Source of the DNA: Niastella caeni
Lineage (GTDB): Bacteria > Bacteroidota > Bacteroidia > Chitinophagales > Chitinophagaceae
Length of the DNA stretch: 64,000 bases
NCBI RefSeq assembly: GCF_004834005.1
Contig: NZ_STFF01000007.1
Location: forward strand, 310,001-374,000
Reading direction: 5' to 3'
The first letter of the stretch is position 1. The number at the start of each line of letters is the position of its first letter. Positions 32,479-41,096 of this stretch are shown piece after piece. The notes below the pieces were generated by a model, which worked only from the letters and a program-made list of their open reading frames with translations, did no database searches and was not told the origin of the DNA. The translations under genes were made by a program, and so were the position numbers.

Positions 32479-35028
32479 TCAAAATTCAAATCTTGCCCTG
32501 GCGCGAATAGCCCAGTTCGGTACATTCGGGTTTTCCATATAGCTAAGCCGCTTTACCAGGTCTACCCGTAGTATCTTGAAAATATTACCAATCCCTGCAT
32601 TCGCCTCCATATAGGGCTTGCCAGCCAGCGAGAAAGTGGTCACTTTGCCCCACTCGTCGGTAGGGAACAGAAACGTTTCTTTGTTAAAGGCCGGGTTATT
32701 TTCTTTTCGTACACCGCCTATCACCATTTTAAAACCGGCCACTTCACGCAGCTTCAACTTTTTGATGAAGGGCAGCTTATTAAAAATAAATCCATTGAAA
32801 TAATAATCGGTGCTTACCGATGCATAGTGGTCGCTTACAAACTCCATGAAGTTCATCATGTTGAAAGAATTAAGCTGATACGCATATGTTTGGTTGGCCC
32901 GGTGAATGGTGAGCAAAGGGTAGGGGACCTGTCCGAAAATATTCCCGGCCTCTGTAACCACATCGGCATAACCGAATTGCGAGAAATAGAATCGCTTGAA
33001 AATATTTAACGTCAGTTGCTGGTAATTATAATCCCCGTTCACGAATCCTCTGATACCTGAAATATAGCGAAGGCGAAAAATAGGATACTTGTTATTGATC
33101 GGGATGCGGTAGGTTTTTCCCTGGTAAAACTGTTCATGGGGCGCCCAGCGCAGTTCAGCCGAAAGTTCTGTAGTGGTAATGTTGGGAATGTTGGCGACGC
33201 CACTGCCATTCAACTTTTCATAAACAATGTTACCGGCCGGCTGTTGCTTCCAGTTTTTGAACCCTAATGTATAGCTGATGTTCTTGCCAAACTCCCGCAC
33301 ATACTCGGCAATGAAAATATCATTGTACAGCCACTTATTATTATCGCCCCGCTTAAACGAGAGCAGGAAATTATCTTCCTGTACAAACTGCAGTTCCTGT
33401 CCCGGGATTTTTGTATCATGTTGATAGCTCAGCCGCAAGAAATTCAATGGGAAAGAATAGATCGATTTATTGTTGAAAGAATAAGCGCCTGATAAAAAAT
33501 ACTTCCAACGTTCGTCTTTAAAGCCATAAGCGGCATAGGTTTCAAAATACAGCCGCTTACTGAACTTTGGTGTGGTACGGCCGCCAAACCGCAGCCTGAA
33601 ACCTTCCACGGGGTTGAAACTATAAAAGGCATTCACGGGCCCAATGTCGAACGGACCTGCTGCTTTATATCCTGCCAGCAGAAAAGTGGCCCAGTCCATC
33701 ATGCGGCGGTACGACTTCATATGCTGAAGGCTGTCCATGTTGGCATAAGCCTTTTCTTCGGTAGCAGACAAGGCTGTATGCCGGTTAGCTGTCCAGAAAC
33801 TGTCGATGGCGCCTGCAGGCGCATCAACGATCACTTCGGGTTTGCCTTCATACACCGAGTCGGCAGCGGGCTGGTTGATCACATAATTCTTATAAGAAAC
33901 GGTGCGCTCGCCCACCAGGCCGCCGGTAGCTTTTTTAGACAAGGCAAATTCGGAGAGGATATTGCTCATCACCACGTGGTAGCGGCCATCGGTGCCGCGT
34001 TCGAAATCCTGTTTAATGCGCAGCTCCCTTGTCCAGTTGATGTTGGCATGTTTGGTCAGGCTCATCTGGATCTTTTGAACTGCATAGTTGCCATCGAGCG
34101 TAATGAACATGGAACCCCTGAACAAAAGGTCGTTGGGATTGCGCGGTGCAAAAGTAAGTTTCACCAGTTTGATGCCGTCCAGCTCTACTGTATCGCCTAC
34201 ATAAAACCGATAGAAAGTAGGAGCGAGGTCTGAAATAGGACTGAGCAACTGGTTCGATAACAACATGAGATTTGGTTCGTAAATATCAATGGGCGTATAC
34301 ATGCTGTTCAGGTAGCGTGTAATGCCATCGTTGTCTACAAACTCGCCCAGGTTTACCTTCTTCTTTGCCAGCACATATGTTTTTTCTTTTGAAGGATCTT
34401 TTCTGAAGAACTTGTTTGAAAGGGTTTCCTCCAGGTATACCGGTACCAGCGCCTTTCCTTCGAGCTTGGAAGTATCCTGGTTTTCGAGCAAAAATTTGTA
34501 ATTCTTTAAAAGCCGGTTGTTCATCAGCTTTTCAGGCTTATTCGTAAGCGACAATTCCATCTTCTCGTATTGCTGGTATTGTACATAATCAAAAGCGCTC
34601 ATCCTGTTGCGATCCCTGTTGTCAACCACCTTTCTGATAAGGTCAACCGCCGGGTTATTCCTGTTGCTGTATTTGCCCCGCTTTCTCGAATTCACCACCA
34701 CGGCCTTCATTTCTTCTACTTCCATGTTTATATCAAGGTCCTGCGTAATGCCGGCCTCAATTTTTTTACGCAACACTTTATATCCATTGAAAGAAAACTC
34801 CAGCGTAGTATTTTTCGGGTTATTGGTGGAAATGCTATAACTGCCATCTTCGCCGCTCACCACGCCCTTGCTACCCCTGAAATAAATACTTACAAAAGAA
34901 AGCGGCGCATGCGTTTGGGCATCTCTTACAATTCCCCTGACCACTGTTTGGGCCTGCGCACAAACAATGAAGCAGGTAACAAAGAGGAATAAGGCCAGGC
35001 CTTTCTTACTATCGATCAAACTAATCAT
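32479..35028 (-). CDS. DUF5686 / carboxypeptidase-like-domain outer-membrane protein
   Basis: An 849-residue outer-membrane protein. A signal peptide (FIVCAQA) is followed by a carboxypeptidase-regulatory-like beta-sandwich (VVRGIVRDAQTHAPLSFVSI, residues about 29-110). A DUF5686 region comes next, and the C-terminal half is a beta barrel ending in an aromatic residue (IRARARFEF). The family is widespread in Bacteroidota and unassigned. Its place in a lipid operon suggests it helps place or export the finished sphingolipid at the outer membrane. The 5' end overlaps the stop of the GtrA gene by 8 bp. Confidence 0.82.
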   Translation of the reverse strand: MISLIDSKKGLALFLFVTCFIVCAQAQTVVRGIVRDAQTHAPLSFVSIYFRGSKGVVSGEDGSYSISTNNPKNTTLEFSFNGYKVLRKKIEAGITQDLDINMEVEEMKAVVVNSRKRGKYSNRNNPAVDLIRKVVDNRDRNRMSAFDYVQYQQYEKMELSLTNKPEKLMNNRLLKNYKFLLENQDTSKLEGKALVPVYLEETLSNKFFRKDPSKEKTYVLAKKKVNLGEFVDNDGITRYLNSMYTPIDIYEPNLMLLSNQLLSPISDLAPTFYRFYVGDTVELDGIKLVKLTFAPRNPNDLLFRGSMFITLDGNYAVQKIQMSLTKHANINWTRELRIKQDFERGTDGRYHVVMSNILSEFALSKKATGGLVGERTVSYKNYVINQPAADSVYEGKPEVIVDAPAGAIDSFWTANRHTALSATEEKAYANMDSLQHMKSYRRMMDWATFLLAGYKAAGPFDIGPVNAFYSFNPVEGFRLRFGGRTTPKFSKRLYFETYAAYGFKDERWKYFLSGAYSFNNKSIYSFPLNFLRLSYQHDTKIPGQELQFVQEDNFLLSFKRGDNNKWLYNDIFIAEYVREFGKNISYTLGFKNWKQQPAGNIVYEKLNGSGVANIPNITTTELSAELRWAPHEQFYQGKTYRIPINNKYPIFRLRYISGIRGFVNGDYNYQQLTLNIFKRFYFSQFGYADVVTEAGNIFGQVPYPLLTIHRANQTYAYQLNSFNMMNFMEFVSDHYASVSTDYYFNGFIFNKLPFIKKLKLREVAGFKMVIGGVRKENNPAFNKETFLFPTDEWGKVTTFSLAGKPYMEANAGIGNIFKILRVDLVKRLSYMENPNVPNWAIRARARFEF

Positions 35029-35515
35029 CTTCTATCCAATTATTGCTGAACACAAAATTCTTTTGCAGGGGATAATTATACAGGAAAGCAACCAGCAGCG
35101 ATGTCACTACTTTTGATACGGTGTAATGCCAACCAGCCTGGCAGGCCAGTACATATACACCACCCGTATTCAATAGCAAATTGCCGGCCCATACCAGCGC
35201 ATACTTCCACAGTTGCCTTACTGCTTCTAAATTTATGCTAAACGCTAAACGCTTAACGCCTAACGCGAAATACAGTTTAATATGGTGCATTTCGTTCTGC
35301 GTTCTGCGTTCCGCGTTAGGCATTCTGCGTGTATCTCCTGCCTGAAAAACCCAATGCCTGCCTATCAAAAAATTAATAATACCTCCCGTTACTGTACCTG
35401 CCGCTGCCGCCATTACCACATTTGTTCTGCACACTTGCACCAACAGCACGGTTATCAAAAAATCACTTAGTGAGGCTGCCAGCGATGCTATATTGGCTTT
35501 CAGAAAAGTGATCAT
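35021..35515 (-). CDS. GtrA-family membrane protein with repeat-derived insertion
   Basis: A protein of about 164 residues from the ATG at 35515; the frame is open to 35602, but that stretch is repeat sequence and not conserved. Four hydrophobic helices, GGIINFLIGRHWVF and the C-terminal NYPLQKNFVFSN are typical of GtrA flippase-like proteins, which help move polyprenyl-linked sugars or other head groups across the membrane. Between helices 2 and 3, where GtrA proteins usually have a short loop, about 35 residues come from a repeat element (PNAERRTQNE ... GVKRLAFSIN). The frame is intact, so the protein may still work. Confidence 0.8.
   Translation of the reverse strand: MITFLKANIASLAASLSDFLITVLLVQVCRTNVVMAAAAGTVTGGIINFLIGRHWVFQAGDTRRMPNAERRTQNEMHHIKLYFALGVKRLAFSINLEAVRQLWKYALVWAGNLLLNTGGVYVLACQAGWHYTVSKVVTSLLVAFLYNYPLQKNFVFSNNWIEDD
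35229..35330. repeat. Repeat element inserted in frame inside the GtrA gene
   Basis: The insert consists of tandem words GCTAAACGCTAAACGCTTAACG on one side and TTCTGCGTTCTGCGTTCCGCG on the other, with the exact 10-bp inverted repeat GCCTAACGCG (35258-35267) / CGCGTTAGGC (35312-35321). It looks like an intergenic palindromic repeat that landed in a coding region without breaking the frame. Confidence 0.65.
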
Positions 35516-35519
35516 TGGT

Positions 35520-35605
35520 AATACAAAAATTTTGTGATTTTGAGGTTTCGGGATTTCTAGATTTCGCAATGTATTAAGTTGCTGAGCAATATAAAATCTC
35601 AAAAT
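35520..35605. repeat. Intergenic repeat of GATTTTGAG / TCTAAATCGC words
   Basis: GATTTTGAGG ... GATTTCTAGATTTCGC on one side and AAAATCTCAAAATCTC ... AATCGCAAAATC on the other form a long imperfect inverted repeat between the GtrA and PgpA-like genes. It explains why the GtrA frame stays open upstream of its true start. Confidence 0.5.
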
Positions 35606-35607
35606 CT

Positions 35608-36057
35608 CTAAATCGCAAAATCAGAAATAACAATCAGCAGCCATAAGATCAAGTGGGCATAAATACCTGCCAGTACATCATCGGCCATTACGCCTATGCC
35701 ACGCGGCAGCAATTCTGCCTTTCTTATGCCCAGCGGTTTTATAATATCGAAAAAACGGAAGAGCGCACAGCCTGTAATGATATACACACCACTATGTGGT
35801 AAAAAGGCAAGTGTTATCATCATGCCTGCTACTTCGTCAATAACGATCTTGTTGCTATCGTGTTCCCAAAAGGTTTCCATTTTGGTAGCGCTCCATGTTC
35901 CGGCAGCCAGTAAAAGGGCCAGCAGCAAAACCTGGTAAACATACCCTATGGGAAAAAAATACCAGGCTATACAAAAAACAACTGCGGCGGCTGTACCTCC
36001 TCCCTTTATGAGGCCAATGCCACCTGCAGTTGCTATGATGCTGGCGATTAGCCTCAT
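35608..36057 (-). CDS. Phosphatidylglycerophosphatase A-like phosphatase
   Basis: A 149-residue membrane protein of the PgpA family: GIGLIKGGGTAAAVV near the start, HDSNKIVIDEVAGMMITLAF in the middle (the conserved acidic active-site region) and RGIGVMADDVLAGI near the end. In Bacteroides inositol-lipid clusters a PgpA-like protein removes the extra phosphate from phosphatidylinositol phosphate. The 4-bp overlap with the inositol-phosphate synthase gene supports that role here, rather than phosphatidylglycerol synthesis. Substrate by inference. Confidence 0.82.
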   Translation of the reverse strand: MRLIASIIATAGGIGLIKGGGTAAAVVFCIAWYFFPIGYVYQVLLLALLLAAGTWSATKMETFWEHDSNKIVIDEVAGMMITLAFLPHSGVYIITGCALFRFFDIIKPLGIRKAELLPRGIGVMADDVLAGIYAHLILWLLIVISDFAI

Positions 36058-37379
36058 ATGACCTTTTCCGTTACTTTGGTGCGTTTTACTGCCGGCGCCT
36101 CCTGTGTTTGCTCCTGCATCATACCACGCAACACCTGCTTCAGCGTATTCAGTTGTTTGAAGATATCATTCTCTGCAGGTTCTCCATGTTGCGTTTGGGG
36201 CGATTTAAGATAGAACGACAACCAGTCCTGTACACCGTACATGCCTGCACGTTGGGCCAGGTCGGCAAATAACGCCAGGTCAAGTACAATGGGGGCTGCC
36301 AGAATAGAATCACGGCAAAGGAAGTTGATCTTGATCTGCATGGGATAATTGAGCCAGCCGAAAATGTCGATATTGTCCCAGCTCTCTTTATTATCTCCAT
36401 GCGGAGGATAGTAATTGATGCGGATCTTATGATACAGTTCTCCATAAAGATCGGGGTGAAGGTCGGGCCGCAGAATATCTTCCAGTACACCCAGCTTCGA
36501 TACTTCTTTTGTTTTAAAATTCTCTTCATCATCCAGCACCAGGCCATCGCGGTTTCCGAGGATGTTGGTACTGAACCAGCCGTTCACGCCCAGTGAGCGG
36601 GCTGCCAGGCCGGGCGCCACGATCGTTTTCATCAGCGTTTGTCCTGTTTTGAAATCCTTACCGCCGATAGGTGTTTTTGTTTTGTGCGCCAGTTGTACAA
36701 TGGCCGGTATATCGGTGGTAAGATTCGGAGCGCCATTGATAAAAGGAACACCCATGCTTACGGCTGCGTACGCATACACCATACTGGGAGCAATAGCGGC
36801 ATCATTATTTTTCAGTCCGGCCTCAAAAGAAGCGATCGTTTCATGCACGGCCGTTTGCTCCAGGTACTTCTCGGTAGAGCCGGTCCATACGATCACTACC
36901 CGGCTCAGGTTGTTTTCTTTTTTGAACGTTTCAATATCCTTTTTCAATTCCTGGGCCGCGTCCCATTTGGTTGCAGTTTGTTTAATGAACGTACCATCCA
37001 GGTTCTTCACATAATTTCTGTCAAAAACCGCTTTCATGGGTTTTATCGCTTCCAGTTCGGGCCTGATGGCATTCAGCAAATGCTGGTCGAGCACCCGGGC
37101 ATGACTTGCTGCCTGGAAAACATTATCCTCATAGATATCCCATCCGCCAAATACTACATCTTCCAGTGCAGCCAGCGGTACAAAATCTTTAATGAATGGA
37201 TACCGGTCGCCCTTTCCTTCTCCCAGCTCAATATGACCTGTTTGTGTAAACGATCCGATTGGTTTAGCCAATTCCTTCCTGCTGGCAATAACGCCTGCGA
37301 TGGTAGTAGAGGCTACAGCACCCAGGCCAGGAAGCAGGATCCCTAATTTTCCTTCTGCCGGTAACATTTGTTCTTTCAT
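36054..37379 (-). CDS. ino1: myo-inositol-1-phosphate synthase
   Basis: A protein of about 441 residues that turns glucose-6-phosphate into inositol phosphate with NAD. The Rossmann motif is LLPGLGAVASTTIAGV near the N-terminus. Conserved family segments follow: VVIVWTGSTEKY, PFINGAPNLTTDIP, GGKDFKTGQTLMKTIVAPGL, GWFSTNILGNRDGLVLD and IKINFLCRDSILAAPIVLDL. I start at the ATG at 37379 because the longer frame adds an unconserved basic leader. It provides the inositol head group for the lipids made by this operon. The 106-bp gap upstream is the largest between genes of this half of the operon and could hold an internal promoter. Confidence 0.92.
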   Translation of the reverse strand: MKEQMLPAEGKLGILLPGLGAVASTTIAGVIASRKELAKPIGSFTQTGHIELGEGKGDRYPFIKDFVPLAALEDVVFGGWDIYEDNVFQAASHARVLDQHLLNAIRPELEAIKPMKAVFDRNYVKNLDGTFIKQTATKWDAAQELKKDIETFKKENNLSRVVIVWTGSTEKYLEQTAVHETIASFEAGLKNNDAAIAPSMVYAYAAVSMGVPFINGAPNLTTDIPAIVQLAHKTKTPIGGKDFKTGQTLMKTIVAPGLAARSLGVNGWFSTNILGNRDGLVLDDEENFKTKEVSKLGVLEDILRPDLHPDLYGELYHKIRINYYPPHGDNKESWDNIDIFGWLNYPMQIKINFLCRDSILAAPIVLDLALFADLAQRAGMYGVQDWLSFYLKSPQTQHGEPAENDIFKQLNTLKQVLRGMMQEQTQEAPAVKRTKVTEKVI

Positions 37380-37485
37380 CCGTATATTTTTTACTTTTTT
37401 AATTGGTCGGATGGAACTCCGCATACCTTTTCCATTTTTTACACGGGTATGCTTCGTTTCATAAACCTTGATTTTTCTTATATAA

Positions 37486-38478
37486 TTATAACCACTTGTT
37501 TAAACGATACCATTGCAATGTTTCCCAGAGCCCCTGCTTTAAGGAATACTGCGGCCGATAATCCAGGTGCTTTTTTGCTTTTTCAATACTGCATTGCCAG
37601 TTGACGGCCGTTAGTTCATGCAGCTTCTCTCTGTTCAGCACCGGCGTTTTTCCACGCCACCCATTCCATTTTTCCATGGCAAAGGCAAGTCCTTTGATCA
37701 TTGCATAGGGCACATGCAGCCGCAAGGTCTTCCGGTTCAGGATCTGTTTGGAAAGATTGGCGAGCTCATATTGATCATAGCTCCCACCATCTGAAATATG
37801 GAACGTCAGATGCGATCCGCTGCTGAATAACGAATGAATGGCAACCGCAACCAGGTCCTTTACATATACAAAGCTTAGCTGTTGTTCAACCCGGCCGATA
37901 TACGGTTCTATACCGCGATGAATAGAACGCAGCATTATAAAAATATCCCGCTCACGCGGCCCATACACTGCTGTAGGCCGCAGAATTACCAGCGGAAGCG
38001 ATGACAGTGTTTTTAATTGTTGCTCAGCAAGCAGCTTGCTTCTGCCATATGCTGTTACCGGAGCAGGCGTTACGTCTTCCGTGATCAACGCCAAACGACT
38101 GTTCAAGGGGCCAACTGCAGCCAGGCTGCTCACAAAGACAAACTTTTTTAGTTTACTTCCCAGGCCTTCTAACGCAGCACTGGCCAGGTTAAAAGCATAG
38201 GAGGCATTCACTGTATCGTACATTTGCTGCGAGCCTGCCCGTGTAGCGCCGGCGGCATGAATAATATATTGACAACCGGTAGCCGCCAGCTGTTTCGCCA
38301 ACTCATTCACATTGGTGTAATCCAGTTCGCAAAATTTGATCTCATATTCTTTCAGGTGACTAATATCGCTGCCTGGCCGCACTGCTGCATATACATCCAG
38401 TCTCTGGCGAAGCGCAGCTTCAATAAGGTGAAAGCCTATGAAACCACTGGCGCCCGTTATCAGTACCTTTTCTTTCAT
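37486..38478 (-). CDS. NAD-dependent epimerase/dehydratase, CerR-like (ceramide reductase candidate)
   Basis: A 330-residue extended SDR. The nucleotide-binding motif GASGFIG is at residues 8-14; the catalytic YGRSK motif follows VTA near 158, and LRPTAVYGP after it. In Caulobacter crescentus the CerR protein of this superfamily reduces the 3-keto ceramide made by Spt and the bacterial ceramide synthase. The start overlaps the stop of the GNAT-like gene by 4 bp, and that gene in turn overlaps the serine palmitoyltransferase gene. The three probably perform the ceramide backbone steps together. Confidence 0.85.
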   Translation of the reverse strand: MKEKVLITGASGFIGFHLIEAALRQRLDVYAAVRPGSDISHLKEYEIKFCELDYTNVNELAKQLAATGCQYIIHAAGATRAGSQQMYDTVNASYAFNLASAALEGLGSKLKKFVFVSSLAAVGPLNSRLALITEDVTPAPVTAYGRSKLLAEQQLKTLSSLPLVILRPTAVYGPRERDIFIMLRSIHRGIEPYIGRVEQQLSFVYVKDLVAVAIHSLFSSGSHLTFHISDGGSYDQYELANLSKQILNRKTLRLHVPYAMIKGLAFAMEKWNGWRGKTPVLNREKLHELTAVNWQCSIEKAKKHLDYRPQYSLKQGLWETLQWYRLNKWL

Positions 38479-39608
38479 AATTGTTTTTCTAATGCCTTTT
38501 CATAAATGCGATAGCGCTTATAAACCCTGCCATTGATGCTTTCTATACCTTTAGTCATCATTTCATTGTGCTCCAGGATCCAGGATGCTTCCGCTCCCTT
38601 CATCTGGCGGGCGCCTACCCGTTTTATAATGGCGGCATAAAAACAGGCTTCAATACCCAGCTTCCTGTATTCCTTATTCACGCCCAGCGCCAGCACGCGG
38701 ATCCGGTCGATCTTTTTCATATTGAGCAACAGCTTGAAGATGCCGGTAGGCAGCAATCTTCCCCGCCGCACTTTGATCAGGATCTGGTTAATATCGGGGA
38801 TGGCCAGGGCAAAACCTATCTGCTTGCCGTTGTGTTCCGCTATCAGGCAAAACTGTTCGTCAAGCACCATCTTCAGGTCTTTTGCCAGGTAGCTGAACTC
38901 TGCATCTGTCATGGGCACAAATCCCATGTTCTTATCCCAGGCTGCATTGTATACTTCGCGCACGTTCCTGGCTTCATGCGCCAGGTCTTTCTTGTTTACA
39001 GGCCTTATAGTGATATTCTTTTGCCGCAGCCTGCTCAGCAATCGCTCTTCCAGCAATAGCGGCCGGTCGCCCACATCCTCTTTGTTAATATTATAAGCCA
39101 GCAGGTCTATTTTTTTCTTAAGTGACATGGCTTCCATCAAAGAAGTATAATACGATTTATTATACGTCATCATGGCAAGCGGCGGTTTGTCGAAGCCATC
39201 GATCAGCAAACCGCAGGGTTCATTGGTTGATGGATTCACCGGGCCGATGATCGTAGTGGCGCCTTGTTCCCGCAGCCATTGTTCCGCCGTGTTGAACAAA
39301 GTACTGGCTGCCTGCAGGTCGTTGATGCATTCGAAAAAGCCAAAGAACCCATCGGTCGTATTATTAAAGCGGTTATGATTGTTGTTAAGGATGGCAGCGA
39401 TCCTTCCACTGATAACATTGTCCTTATAATAAAGGAATAACTGCACCTTCGAATGTTCATGAAAGGGGTGCTTGCCGGGCGTTAAAAGATCACGCTGGGC
39501 AATAAAAAGTTCAGGTACATAATTGCTGTCTCCTTTATACAGGTCATGAGGAAAATCAATGAAAGCCTTTAACTGCTTCCGGGTATAAACGGTTACTATA
39601 CCGGTCAT
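38475..39608 (-). CDS. GNAT-like acyltransferase, bacterial ceramide synthase candidate
   Basis: A 377-residue protein with a C-terminal GNAT-like fold (about 190-340): EQFCLIAEHNGKQIGFALAI, then RVLALGVNKEYRKLGIEACF. The N-terminal half (FPHDLYKGDSNYVPELFIAQ, then PFHEHSKVQLFLYYKDN and IIGPVNPSTNEPCGLLIDGF) is typical of a Bacteroidota family usually called hypothetical. The Caulobacter ceramide synthase (bCerS) is also a GNAT-superfamily protein encoded near Spt. The 4-bp overlaps on both sides with Spt and the CerR-like gene make N-acylation of the sphingoid base the best guess. Function is inferred. Confidence 0.82.
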   Translation of the reverse strand: MTGIVTVYTRKQLKAFIDFPHDLYKGDSNYVPELFIAQRDLLTPGKHPFHEHSKVQLFLYYKDNVISGRIAAILNNNHNRFNNTTDGFFGFFECINDLQAASTLFNTAEQWLREQGATTIIGPVNPSTNEPCGLLIDGFDKPPLAMMTYNKSYYTSLMEAMSLKKKIDLLAYNINKEDVGDRPLLLEERLLSRLRQKNITIRPVNKKDLAHEARNVREVYNAAWDKNMGFVPMTDAEFSYLAKDLKMVLDEQFCLIAEHNGKQIGFALAIPDINQILIKVRRGRLLPTGIFKLLLNMKKIDRIRVLALGVNKEYRKLGIEACFYAAIIKRVGARQMKGAEASWILEHNEMMTKGIESINGRVYKRYRIYEKALEKQL

Positions 39609-40831
39609 GCGCTTTCTTTTTTCAGTTTCAATTCAATACCCAGCATAAGGGCTGTTTCTTTCATTTTCTCTACCGCTTCTTCAATCTGGCTGAAAGAATG
39701 CGTGGCCATCAGCGAAAGCCTTATCAGGGATGATTCTGAGGGAACTGCGGGTGATACCACGGGATTTACAAAAACACCTTTGTCCTGCAGGGCCTTGGTA
39801 AACAAAAAAGTTTTATGATTGTCGCCAATGCGTACAGGAATGATGGGACTTTGTGTGTCGCCGGTGTCGAAGCCCTGCTCCTGCAGCAACAGCAGCATAT
39901 GGTTGGTATTATCCCATAGTTTGTGTATTCGGTGAGGCTCCTCTTCAATAATATCCAGGGCGGCTATTACACTGGCGGTTGAAGCAGGCGTCATGCTGGC
40001 GCTGAAAATAAGCGCCCGGGCTTTGTGCTTCAGGTAATCGATCACTGCGCTGTCGCCTGCCACAAAGCCGCCCAGCGAAGCCAGCGACTTGCTGAAGGTT
40101 CCCATAATGAGGTCGGTTTCATTGGTGAGGTTGAAATGCGAAGCCGTGCCGGCGCCATTTACGCCGATAACGCCTAACGCATGCGCATCATCTACCATTA
40201 CGGCGGCGTCATACTTTTCTGCAAGGGCTGTAATAGCCGGCAAATGGGCGATGTCACCTTCCATGCTGAAAATACCGTCTGTAACGATCAGCTTAAAAGC
40301 ATTGGCGGGCAGCAGCTGCAGGCGATGTTCAAGGTCCTGCATATCGTTATGGCGGTACTTGATCACCCGTGAAAATGACAACCTGCTGCCATCAATAATA
40401 GATGCATGGTCGTACTCATCGAGCAACAGTACATCTGCACGACCCGACAATGCAGAGAGCACGCCCAGGTTGGCCTGGAAGCCCGTGCTGAAAAGAATAG
40501 CATCTTCCTTGCCGGTATAAGCGGCCAACCTGCTTTCCAGTTCAACATGTAAGTCGAGCGTACCATTTAAAAACCGGGAGCCTGCGCAACCGCTGCCATA
40601 TTTTTCAATGGCGCGACTGGCTGCTTCGGCTATCCTTGGGTGGTTGGTAAGTCCTAGATAAGAGTTAGAACCAAACATCAATACGCGCTTCCCATTGAGC
40701 ACTACCTCGGTTTCCTGTCCTGATTCAATTACGCGGAAATAGGGATATAGGTCTTGCGCTCTTATCAGGTCTGCTTCTTTAAACAGTGAGATCTTTTGCT
40801 GTAGTATATTTCGCATTAAATAACTTTCCAA
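39605..40831 (-). CDS. spt: Serine palmitoyltransferase (PLP-dependent)
   Basis: A 408-residue alpha-oxoamine synthase that condenses serine with an acyl-CoA to start sphingolipid synthesis. The PLP Lys is in GTFSKSLASLGG; other family motifs are GSNSYLGLTNHP, YGSGCAGSRFLNGT, STGFQANLG, DEYDHASIIDG and VDDAHALGVIG. Related enzymes (KBL, BioF, ALAS) share them, but the company of ceramide and inositol-lipid genes supports Spt. The start could also be the ATG five codons downstream (40816). It is the first gene of the twelve-gene minus-strand operon. Confidence 0.9.
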   Translation of the reverse strand: MESYLMRNILQQKISLFKEADLIRAQDLYPYFRVIESGQETEVVLNGKRVLMFGSNSYLGLTNHPRIAEAASRAIEKYGSGCAGSRFLNGTLDLHVELESRLAAYTGKEDAILFSTGFQANLGVLSALSGRADVLLLDEYDHASIIDGSRLSFSRVIKYRHNDMQDLEHRLQLLPANAFKLIVTDGIFSMEGDIAHLPAITALAEKYDAAVMVDDAHALGVIGVNGAGTASHFNLTNETDLIMGTFSKSLASLGGFVAGDSAVIDYLKHKARALIFSASMTPASTASVIAALDIIEEEPHRIHKLWDNTNHMLLLLQEQGFDTGDTQSPIIPVRIGDNHKTFLFTKALQDKGVFVNPVVSPAVPSESSLIRLSLMATHSFSQIEEAVEKMKETALMLGIELKLKKESA

Positions 40832-41096
40832 TCTTTATAGAATCCAATCTTCGTATGCAAAGTTGAAAAGAGCGTCACACAACTTCAATGTCAGAAAGTC
40901 GCCGGAATATGTCTAAAATTCCTTAACTGCATTGCCAATGATTGAATTAAAAATAATTGCTGACTGCATGAACAAAAGCCTGTGCTGGCTTGTATTGTGC
41001 ATATTCTATTGATACAATAAATGCATGTAACCATGCATGGCTCTTTTCGGGTGAGCCGGCATGGTATATGTCTAAAAGGAATGAACAATATTCGCT

